A stretch of DNA of 24,778 nucleotides from an uncultured Clostridia bacterium (GTDB taxonomy: Bacteria; Bacillota; Clostridia; RGIG6154): contig CAKSHV010000001.1 in NCBI GenBank assembly GCA_934457515.1, forward strand, positions 1 to 24,778. The letters are read 5' to 3'. Below, one piece after another: positions 1 through 5,950 of this stretch. Made by a program: the position numbers and the translations under genes. The notes under the pieces were generated by a model. The model was given only the letters and a program-made list of their open reading frames with translations, had not been told where the DNA came from and did not search any database. The first letter of the stretch is position 1. The number at the start of each line of letters is the position of its first letter.

Positions 1-182
1 ATGTTAAATTTCTCGGCGCCGATTTCTGCAACCACTTCGCCTTTCATAAACAGCAAAAGCTCCATATTCGGGTGCCAGTGCGGTTCGACCCAAAAGCCGC
101 CGTTGATATCATCCAAATGAAAAAGAAAAGGAAGCTGCCTTGCTGCCAGTACATGCGATTCGAAAAATGGGTTTGTTTTCAT
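1..182 (-). CDS. AraC-family regulator, N-terminal cupin part (partial)
   Basis: Reading the minus strand from the ATG at 182 gives about 60 residues beginning MKTNPFFESHVLAARQLPF and continuing with a W-x-E-P-H-W-H-P-N-x-E-L-L stretch. This His-rich pattern is typical of the cupin-like sugar-sensing domain of AraC-family regulators. The window edge cuts the gene, so the C-terminal double helix-turn-helix that would confirm the family is not visible. A GGAGG lies about 7 bases before the ATG. The gene diverges from the sugar isomerase operon starting at 311, a common arrangement for a local activator of carbohydrate genes. It could instead be a stand-alone cupin protein. The regulatory role is inferred from the domain and position. 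Confidence 0.7.
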   Translation of the reverse strand, partial: MKTNPFFESHVLAARQLPFLFHLDDINGGFWVEPHWHPNMELLLFMKGEVVAEIGAEKFN

Positions 183-235
183 GGTTTTGCCTCCAAAAAG
201 AGCAATATCGTTCGAATATTCAGCAACATTGGGGA

Positions 236-264
236 TTGCAATTTGTTCACAACTATTATACAAT
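236..264 (+). promoter_or_regulatory. Probable promoter of the 311-3820 sugar operon
   Basis: TTGCAA at 236-241 and TACAAT at 259-264 are separated by 17 bases and lie about 46 bases before the first start codon. The -35 box departs from consensus, which would suit activation by the divergent AraC-type regulator. The 128-base gap at 183-310 must also hold the promoter of that regulator. I could not fix its boxes with confidence. Confidence 0.55.
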
Positions 265-310
265 AAAATCATAAGGAAAGCAATATATTTTTAAATTTTG
301 GAGGTGCGAT

Positions 311-1126
311 ATGACAAAGTTCCCGATAGGCGTTATGACCGATTCCTTCCGTACTGATTTTAAGACGGCGGTGGAAAAGGCGGCAAAAATGGGTGCAAAG
401 GGCGTGCAGACCTACTGCACAAGAGGCGAATTTTCACCGGAACAGATTACAAATGACAAAAAGAAAGAACTGGTTTCCATCTTAAATGCAAACGGCATGA
501 AATTTTCTGCCATTTGCGGCGATTTGGGGGAGGGCTTCACCGATCCTGAAAAGAACAAGGTAAATGTGGAAAAGTCCAAGCGTATTATGGAGCTTGCGCT
601 TGACATGGACTGCAATATTGTGACGACCCACATCGGCACAGTACCGAACGACAAGAATGCGGAGCAGTATAAAATTATGCAGGAAGCATGCTTTACTTTG
701 GCAGAATTTGCAGACAGCATGCATGCGCATTTTGCGGTTGAAACCGGTCCCGAGCCCGCGCTTGTTTTAAAAGAATTTTTGGATTCTCTTCATTCGAACG
801 GCGTTGCGGTTAATTTAGACCCCGCAAACTTGGTTATGCTTGTTGCAGACGACCCGGTTCAGGCAGTTTATACATTAAAAGACTACATTGTACATACCCA
901 CGCAAAGGACGGTGTGCAGGTTAGCCCCGCGACCGCAACCGAAGGCGTTAAATACGAAGAACTGCCTCTCGGCACGGGCGGCGTTCCGTTCCCGAAATAT
1001 TTAGAGGCACTGTCCGAAGTCGGATACAAGGGATTTTTGACGGTTGAGCGCGAGTGCGGCGACACACCCGAAAAGGACATTAAAGCGGCGGTTGACTATT
1101 TAAAGAATTTAACCGAAAAAGCGTAA
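311..1126 (+). CDS. Sugar phosphate isomerase/epimerase family protein (xylose isomerase-like TIM barrel)
   Basis: This 271-residue protein has the xylose isomerase-like TIM-barrel pattern with four candidate metal ligands: Glu144 (AVETGPEP), Asp170 (NLDPAN), His197 (HTHAKDG) and Glu246 (TVERE). The family isomerises or epimerises sugars using a divalent metal, and some members cleave 3-keto-glycosides. The exact substrate cannot be read from the sequence. No signal peptide is seen, so it should be cytosolic. GGAGG lies 6 bases before the ATG. It is the first gene of an operon with a Gfo/Idh oxidoreductase, a second TIM-barrel protein and nagB. The oxidoreductase neighbour suggests the two enzymes act in sequence on a sugar or its 3-keto form. 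Confidence 0.85.
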   Translation: MTKFPIGVMTDSFRTDFKTAVEKAAKMGAKGVQTYCTRGEFSPEQITNDKKKELVSILNANGMKFSAICGDLGEGFTDPEKNKVNVEKSKRIMELALDMDCNIVTTHIGTVPNDKNAEQYKIMQEACFTLAEFADSMHAHFAVETGPEPALVLKEFLDSLHSNGVAVNLDPANLVMLVADDPVQAVYTLKDYIVHTHAKDGVQVSPATATEGVKYEELPLGTGGVPFPKYLEALSEVGYKGFLTVERECGDTPEKDIKAAVDYLKNLTEKA

Positions 1127-1155
1127 AAAATAGATAAAAAGGAAGGATGAGCAGT

Positions 1156-2220
1156 ATGAGAAAATTAAAAGTCGGCGTTATCGGCACAGGCTCTATCAGC
1201 AACATTCATATTCAAAGCTACATCAACGAAGAGCTTGCGGAACTGGTTGCGTTCTGCGATATTAAGCCGGGCAGAGCGGAAGAAATGGCAAAAAAATACG
1301 GCGTGGATGTGAAATGCTATGAGGACTACCACGAGCTTTTGAAAGACGAAAACGTGGAAGCGGTAAGCATTTGCACCTGGAACAATCAGCATGCGGAAAT
1401 TGCCATTGCGGCAATGAAGGCAGGCAAGCATGTTTTGTGTGAAAAGCCCCCGGCAATGCGCACAGAGCAGGCAATTGAAATGAAAAAGGTTGCCGAAGAA
1501 ACGGGCAAGCTTTTGATGATCGGTTTTGTACGCCGTTTCGGTAAAGATGCGGAAACCGCGCTTGATTTGATTCAAAGCGGCATTTTGGGCGACATTTACT
1601 ATGCAAAAACCTCGTGTATCCGTCGCCGTGGCAACCCGGGCGGTTGGTTCTCGGACAAGAAACGGTCGGGCGGCGGTCCGCTTTTGGACCTTGGCGTGCA
1701 CATGATTGACCTTGCGCGCTACTTGATGGGCAAACCCAAGCCGGTAACCGTTACGGGCTCGACATTTTATGGAATCGGTATGGACGAAGGCGTTAAAAAC
1801 TTTACCTGGTACCGTTCGGCAGACTTTTCGCCCGAGAGCGACGTTGAAGATATGGCAACCGCATACATTCGTTTTGACGGCGGTCAGACCTTAAATGTGG
1901 AAACCAGCTTCAGCCAGAACATCGAAAAAGACGTTATTTCCCTTGAAATCTACGGAACAAAGGGCGGTATGCGTATTTATCCGGATCTTAAGATTTTCAC
2001 AAAGACGGAAGGCTATTTAACCGATATTACACCGATTGTTTCGTTCGGCGACGATTTGTTTACCGAAATGTTTAAGGGCGAAATTCACCACTTTGTGGAG
2101 CATGCGTTAAACAACGACCCGAACTGCCGCAACATGCCAGAAGACGGCGTTGCAATTATGCAGATTTTGAACGCGGTTTACGAGTCGGCTGAAAAGAAAC
2201 GCGAAATCGTGATTGAGTAA
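1156..2220 (+). CDS. Gfo/Idh/MocA-family NAD(P)-dependent oxidoreductase
   Basis: The protein has an N-terminal Rossmann fold with GTGSIS at residues 10-15, the family EKP signature with Lys97, and a GVHMID segment (His182, Asp185) matching the catalytic region. Members oxidise or reduce a sugar or inositol hydroxyl with NAD(P). I chose the ATG at 1156 over an in-frame ATG at 1147 because GGAAGG at 1141-1146 abuts 1147 but stands 9 bases before 1156. The resulting length is 354 residues, normal for the family. It sits between two TIM-barrel isomerases 29 and 15 bases away, so the three are probably one pathway. The substrate is unknown. Confidence 0.9.
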   Translation: MRKLKVGVIGTGSISNIHIQSYINEELAELVAFCDIKPGRAEEMAKKYGVDVKCYEDYHELLKDENVEAVSICTWNNQHAEIAIAAMKAGKHVLCEKPPAMRTEQAIEMKKVAEETGKLLMIGFVRRFGKDAETALDLIQSGILGDIYYAKTSCIRRRGNPGGWFSDKKRSGGGPLLDLGVHMIDLARYLMGKPKPVTVTGSTFYGIGMDEGVKNFTWYRSADFSPESDVEDMATAYIRFDGGQTLNVETSFSQNIEKDVISLEIYGTKGGMRIYPDLKIFTKTEGYLTDITPIVSFGDDLFTEMFKGEIHHFVEHALNNDPNCRNMPEDGVAIMQILNAVYESAEKKREIVIE

Positions 2221-2235
2221 TCGGAGGGGAAAAGC

Positions 2236-3087
2236 ATGAAAATCGGCGTTAGTGCGTATTCTTTTTCGCAGTATATTGCCCAAAAGAAAATGACGCAGTT
2301 TGACACCATAAAAAAGGCAAAGGAGATTGGTTTTGACGCTATCGAATTTACCGATTTAACCCCTCCTGAGGGTGTATCTGTTGAGGAATATGCGGAAAAT
2401 ATCCGAAAAGAAGCGGAAAAGGTGGGAATTGAAATTTCCGCCTATGCGGTCGGCGCATGCTTTGCGCTGAAAGATGAAAATAAGCGAAAAGAGGAAGTGC
2501 GGCGCATTCAAAAATGCGTGGATATTGCGCACATTTTGGGCGCGTCTGTTCTGCGGCACGATGTGATGTATACGTATGAAGAGTTCCGCACCTATGATGA
2601 CGCACTGCCCGCAATCGCTGAGTGTACAAGGGAAGTTACGGCGTATGCAGCCGAAAAAGGAATCCGCACCGCTATTGAAAATCACGGTTTGATTTGCCAG
2701 GAACCCGAGCGCTTAGAGCGCCTGGTGCAGGCGGTAAACCACGAAAACTTCGGGCTTTTGACCGATATCGGCAACTTTATGTGTGCCGATTTACAGTCCG
2801 AACTTTGTGTGGCACGGCTTGCAAATCTTGCGGTTTTGGTGCATGCGAAAGATTTTGTGAAGACCGATTTTTACGATGTTACCGAGCAGAAAGGCTTTGT
2901 AACCCGTGCGTGCAACCGCCTGATGGGTGTTTCCGTCGGTGAAGGCGATGTGCGTGCAAAGCAGTGTTTTGCCGCACTAAAACAGGCAGGCTTTGACGGC
3001 TATGCGGACGTGGAATATGAAGGCGCGGAGGACTGCGTGGAGGGCGTTAAAAAATCGCTGGCATTTTTAAGAGAGATTACGGCGTAG
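2236..3087 (+). CDS. Second sugar phosphate isomerase/epimerase family protein
   Basis: This 283-residue xylose isomerase-like TIM barrel has candidate metal ligands Glu148 (TAIENHG), Asp177 (LTDIGN), His203 (LVHAKD) and Glu260 (DVEYEG). Apart from these fold motifs it differs widely from the protein at 311-1126, so the pair is not a recent duplication and probably performs two different steps. GGAGG precedes the start. The gene follows the oxidoreductase by 15 bases and precedes nagB by 13, which implies one transcript. No export signal is visible. Reaction and substrate are not identifiable from sequence alone. Isomerase, epimerase or keto-glycoside lyase activity are all possible. Confidence 0.85.
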   Translation: MKIGVSAYSFSQYIAQKKMTQFDTIKKAKEIGFDAIEFTDLTPPEGVSVEEYAENIRKEAEKVGIEISAYAVGACFALKDENKRKEEVRRIQKCVDIAHILGASVLRHDVMYTYEEFRTYDDALPAIAECTREVTAYAAEKGIRTAIENHGLICQEPERLERLVQAVNHENFGLLTDIGNFMCADLQSELCVARLANLAVLVHAKDFVKTDFYDVTEQKGFVTRACNRLMGVSVGEGDVRAKQCFAALKQAGFDGYADVEYEGAEDCVEGVKKSLAFLREITA

Positions 3088-3100
3088 AAAGGACAAAAAA

Positions 3101-3820
3101 ATGCGAGTTATTGTGTGTGAAAATTATGAGGAGATGTCTGTCCGCGCAGCGGAAATGGTTTCGGCACAGGTTTTGTTAAAACCCAAAAGCGTGCTGGGAC
3201 TTGCTACGGGTTCAACGCCGATCGGCATGTATGAGAACCTCGTGCAGCGCTATCGGGCAGGTGAGCTTGACTTTTCGGAGGTTACCACCTTTAATTTGGA
3301 CGAGTATTACCCCATTTTGCGCAGCAATCCGAACAGTTATTTTACATACATGTACGAGCATTTGTTTGACCATGTGAATTTAAAACCCGAAAATTGCCAC
3401 ATTTTAAACGGCGAAACGAACGACCCAGAAGGAGAATGTGCGGCGTTTGATAAGGCAATTGAAGCATCGGGCGGCATTGATTTGCAGATTTTGGGAATCG
3501 GAAACAACGGTCATATCGGCTTTAACGAGCCGGGCAGCTTTCTATACACCAAAACACACAAAACCGATTTGACCGAGAGCACAATTCAGGCAAATTCCCG
3601 CTTTTTTGGCGGCGGTGATCAGCCGACCTGTGCGCTGACCATGGGCCTGTCCGGCATTTTGAAGGCGAAGAAAATCGTTCTGATGGCATCGGGCGATGCG
3701 AAGAAAAACGCAATCCGTCAGCTGATGAGCGATTCGGTGGAAACCAATTCGCCCGCGACCATGTTAAATGTTCATCCGGACGTGACCATTATCTGCGACC
3801 GCGCTGCGGCGGGGAAATGA
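3101..3820 (+). CDS. nagB: Glucosamine-6-phosphate deaminase
   Basis: NagB converts glucosamine 6-phosphate to fructose 6-phosphate and ammonia, feeding amino sugars into glycolysis. The 239-residue protein carries ATGSTP near residues 35-40, NLDEYY with the catalytic Asp67, and GNNGHIGFNEPG with His138 and Glu143. At the position of E. coli Asp141 there is Asn136. To my knowledge this occurs in related Gram-positive NagB proteins, so I do not read it as loss of function. It is the last gene of the operon, 13 bases after the second TIM-barrel gene and just before a strong terminator. Its presence suggests an amino sugar is among the operon's substrates. A related sugar-phosphate aminohydrolase is an alternative. 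Confidence 0.9.
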   Translation: MRVIVCENYEEMSVRAAEMVSAQVLLKPKSVLGLATGSTPIGMYENLVQRYRAGELDFSEVTTFNLDEYYPILRSNPNSYFTYMYEHLFDHVNLKPENCHILNGETNDPEGECAAFDKAIEASGGIDLQILGIGNNGHIGFNEPGSFLYTKTHKTDLTESTIQANSRFFGGGDQPTCALTMGLSGILKAKKIVLMASGDAKKNAIRQLMSDSVETNSPATMLNVHPDVTIICDRAAAGK

Positions 3821-3831
3821 TGGAAAATTTT

Positions 3832-3867
3832 AAAGGGAACAGTTTTGAAAAAACTGTTCCCTTTTTT
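3832..3867 (+). terminator. Rho-independent terminator after nagB
   Basis: AAAGGGAACAGTTT pairs with AAACTGTTCCCTTT across a 4-base loop and runs into a T tract. It lies 11 bases after the nagB stop and closes the 311-3820 operon. Confidence 0.92.
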
Positions 3868-3878
3868 AATATAATCTA

Positions 3879-3907
3879 TTTACTTTTCCGATGGTTTGCA
3901 TTATAAT
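3879..3907 (+). promoter_or_regulatory. Sigma-A promoter of the heparinase-like gene
   Basis: TTTACT (3879-3884) and a perfect TATAAT (3902-3907) are separated by exactly 17 bases, ending 29 bases before the ATG. The stretch CTATTTACTTTT around the -35 box recurs at the promoter at 5894 with identical spacing, which suggests shared control of the two carbohydrate units. Confidence 0.85.
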
Positions 3908-3936
3908 AAGAAAAAACAAAGGAAAGTGTGAGAAAA

Positions 3937-5577
3937 ATGCCGGTTGACGGAAAAACAATTCAAAAAAACGACATGTACAGCCCTGTGATTGAAAGCCTGA
4001 AAAAGAGCCTAAAAGATACTTTTGAAATTCCGGAGGGGTACACCTATAAAGAGTATGACGAGTATTTTGTAAGCGGCTCGAGAAAAGAGTTTGAACGCAA
4101 ATATTTTATGTATCGCCGTCGGCTTGCGGCGTCTTTTATGCTTTATTATATTTATGAAACGGATGAATACCGTGATATTTTAGTGGAAACGATTTGGTGC
4201 ATTTGCAACGAATTTTCGTGGTGCTTGCCTAATCATTCGGAAAACGAAACCGAAATGAGCGAAAAGTTTGACTTTATCGATTTGTTTGCAGCAGAAACGG
4301 GCGAGGCAATCGCGGAGATTTTGCATTTTATGGGGGATAAACTGCCCGAAAGGCTCACAAGCCGCATGCGTTTTGAGTTAAATCGCCGCATTTTTGCACC
4401 TTTTGAGCGAAAAACATTTTGGTGGGAAACAGTTGACTTTAACTGGTCGGCAGTGTGCGCAGGCTGCGTCGGCATGGCATATTTATATGAAAATAAAGAG
4501 GCATTTGAAAAGGTGAAACCGCGCATTTTAGGGGCGATGGACTGTTTTCTTTCGGGATTTAGCGAAGAAGGGGTTTGCTTTGAGGGGCTTGACTACTGGA
4601 ACTACGGATTCGGTTACTACATTTATTTTGCCGAGCTTTTGCTTAACATGACGGGCGAGGATTTGCTGCATAGGGAAATGGCTGAAAAGGCAGCGCATTT
4701 TCAGCAGAAAGTGTTTATCAGCGGGACAATTGTCAGCTTTTCGGATTGTCCGCGGGAGGTAAATTATTTTCCGGGGCTGACCGCATTTCTTACAAAAACG
4801 TATAAAAATATTCATATTCCGCAGGGCATTAATCCGAGCTATATGGATTTTTGCGGACGGTTTGCCTCTACCGTGCGGAATGTTTTGTGGCAGGACGAAA
4901 GCACTTCGATATCGGAGGAAACGGGCACGGAATTTTTGAAAACGGCGGGGTGGTTTTTGGCGCACAAGCAAAACTTTTCTTTTGCTGCAAAGGCGGGCAA
5001 CAATGACGAGGCGCACAACCACAACGATGTGGGTAGTTTTATTCTTGCCGCAAACGGCGACCAGGTGCTTTGTGATTACGGCAGCGGGGAATACACGCAG
5101 GCGTATTTTAACCCCGAAACCCGCTATCTTGATTTGTGCAATTCTTCTTTGGGGCACTCGGTGCCGATTATAGATAAGACAGCGCAAAGTGCGGGGGCAA
5201 AATTTGCGGCGGCAGAGGTTGCCGCGGGGGAGGATTTCTTCACAGCCGACATTGGCGGCGCGTACAAGCATAAGTCATTACAATCCCTTAAAAGACGATT
5301 TGAAGTTCGGGAAAACGGTGTTGTGCTTTGTGATACATATGCGTTTTCGGACAATGATAAACATGAGATTTGCGAGCGGTTTGTCAGCCTTAAAAAACCG
5401 ATTCTTACAAAAGACGGTGTTCAAATCGGGGGTTTTGTTCTAAAATGCGATTCAGAGCCGACATTTTCAGAGGGAATCGTTAAAAATCATTCGACAATGC
5501 AGCCCGAAACGTTGTATTTTACAGACTATTGCGGTGATTTTAAAATCTTTGCTTTGGAAATATTAAAAATAAAATAA
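3937..5577 (+). CDS. Heparinase II/III-family protein, probable polysaccharide lyase
   Basis: The 546-residue protein has an alpha-helical toroid-like N-terminal part (about residues 40-310; FNWSAVCAGC and EGLDYWNYGFGYY are typical) and a beta-rich C-terminal part with HNHNDVGSF, placing His360, His362 and Asp364 in the heparinase II/III signature. Such enzymes eliminate uronic-acid-containing polysaccharides or oligosaccharides such as heparin, alginate, ulvan or exopolysaccharides. The substrate class cannot be assigned. No signal peptide is present, so it probably works in the cytosol on imported oligosaccharides. An in-frame GTG at 3928 is possible, but AAAGGAAAG at 3918-3926 is far better spaced for the ATG at 3937. 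It has its own promoter and terminator. Confidence 0.82.
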   Translation: MPVDGKTIQKNDMYSPVIESLKKSLKDTFEIPEGYTYKEYDEYFVSGSRKEFERKYFMYRRRLAASFMLYYIYETDEYRDILVETIWCICNEFSWCLPNHSENETEMSEKFDFIDLFAAETGEAIAEILHFMGDKLPERLTSRMRFELNRRIFAPFERKTFWWETVDFNWSAVCAGCVGMAYLYENKEAFEKVKPRILGAMDCFLSGFSEEGVCFEGLDYWNYGFGYYIYFAELLLNMTGEDLLHREMAEKAAHFQQKVFISGTIVSFSDCPREVNYFPGLTAFLTKTYKNIHIPQGINPSYMDFCGRFASTVRNVLWQDESTSISEETGTEFLKTAGWFLAHKQNFSFAAKAGNNDEAHNHNDVGSFILAANGDQVLCDYGSGEYTQAYFNPETRYLDLCNSSLGHSVPIIDKTAQSAGAKFAAAEVAAGEDFFTADIGGAYKHKSLQSLKRRFEVRENGVVLCDTYAFSDNDKHEICERFVSLKKPILTKDGVQIGGFVLKCDSEPTFSEGIVKNHSTMQPETLYFTDYCGDFKIFALEILKIK

Positions 5578-5579
5578 TG

Positions 5580-5610
5580 AAACAAGCCCCGCTGTAAGCA
5601 GGGCTTGTTT
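5580..5610 (+). terminator. Terminator hairpin of the heparinase-like gene; left member of a 31-bp direct repeat
   Basis: AAACAAGCCC pairs with GGGCTTGTTT around the loop CGCTGTAAGCA, starting 3 bases after the stop codon. The whole 31 bases recur without a mismatch at 5828-5858. The T run is short here (GTTTCAG), while the right copy is followed by TTTTG. Confidence 0.8.
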
Positions 5611-5827
5611 CAGACTGTCGAAAAACATAGTTTTTCGACAAGAAAAGGGAGTTTGAGGGAAATTCCCTCAAAACTAAAATACGCCAAAAATCAGGACATG
5701 TGCCTGATTTTTGGCTCATTGCAAGGGCTGGCGCGGTGAGCGCCGTGCGAACGAAAGCCCTTGAATCAAAGAGAATGCGAGTGAAGCGAGTTTTCTCTTT
5801 GAAAGTGTCGACTTTATCGACACGCTC
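5611..5827 (+). repeat. Multi-hairpin palindromic repeat element, copy 1
   Basis: This 217-bp non-coding stretch consists almost entirely of successive inverted repeats. H1 is at 5616-5640 (TGTCGAAAAAC arms) and H2 at 5652-5672 (TTTGAGGG arms). H3 at 5683-5715 has 13-bp arms with loop ACATGTG. H4 at 5722-5763 has outer arms CAAGGGCT/AGCCCTTG enclosing a GGCGC/GCGCC hairpin. H5 is at 5766-5802 (TCAAAGAGAA arms) and H6 at 5805-5823 (GTGTCGA arms). A homologous copy lies inverted at the right edge of the window. The terminal hairpins H1 and H6 share a TGTCGA core. No transposase gene or credible coding sequence is inside. It may be a MITE or BIME-like element or a structured RNA. It is flanked by exact 31-bp direct repeats. 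Confidence 0.85.
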
Positions 5828-5859
5828 AAACAAGCCCCGCTGTAAGCAGGGCTTGTTTT
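5828..5859 (+). terminator. Second copy of the terminator hairpin (right 31-bp direct repeat)
   Basis: The sequence is identical to 5580-5610 over 31 bases and is followed by TTTTG, so this copy is the better intrinsic terminator. It stops transcription 35 bases before the next promoter. Confidence 0.85.
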
Positions 5860-5893
5860 GTAATATATTCATATAAAAATGGAATATATTCTA

Positions 5894-5922
5894 TTTACTT
5901 TTTGATTTATTAAACGTATAAT
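5894..5922 (+). promoter_or_regulatory. Sigma-A promoter of the GH42 / GH28-like / transporter operon
   Basis: TTTACT (5894-5899) and TATAAT (5917-5922) are separated by 17 bases. The flanking CTATTTACTTTT and TATAATAA match the promoter at 3879-3907. It lies 28 bases before the GH42 start, whose AAGGAG ribosome site is 8 bases from the ATG. Confidence 0.85.
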
Positions 5923-5950
5923 AAATAAAAAAGGATAAGGAGCAAAAATT

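Noticed and set aside
1165..1701. Minus-strand frame of 178 codons
   Set aside because: It is antisense to the Gfo/Idh gene, which has clear family motifs, and it has no ribosome site or recognisable domain.
3505..3520. Asn in place of the E. coli NagB Asp141 as a sign of an inactive enzyme
   Set aside because: The surrounding NGHIGFNEPG and the other catalytic residues are intact, and to my knowledge Asn is found here in related Gram-positive NagB proteins.
4528..5271. Long minus-strand frame of 247 codons
   Set aside because: It lies wholly antisense to the heparinase-like gene, with no ribosome site and low-complexity Arg/Lys/His-rich composition typical of a shadow frame.
5580..5858. 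A CRISPR array suggested by the repeated 31-mer
   Set aside because: There are only two copies, 217 bases apart, the intervening DNA is a hairpin repeat found elsewhere, and no cas genes are present.
5540..5872. A 110-codon minus-strand frame sharing a stretch (VDKVDTFKEKTRFTRILFD) with a plus-strand frame at 24510-24743
   Set aside because: Both are translations of the palindromic repeat. They lack ribosome sites, differ outside the repeat and run into the neighbouring terminator. The base changes follow hairpin pairing rather than codons. Similar hypothetical proteins in databases may be the same artefact.
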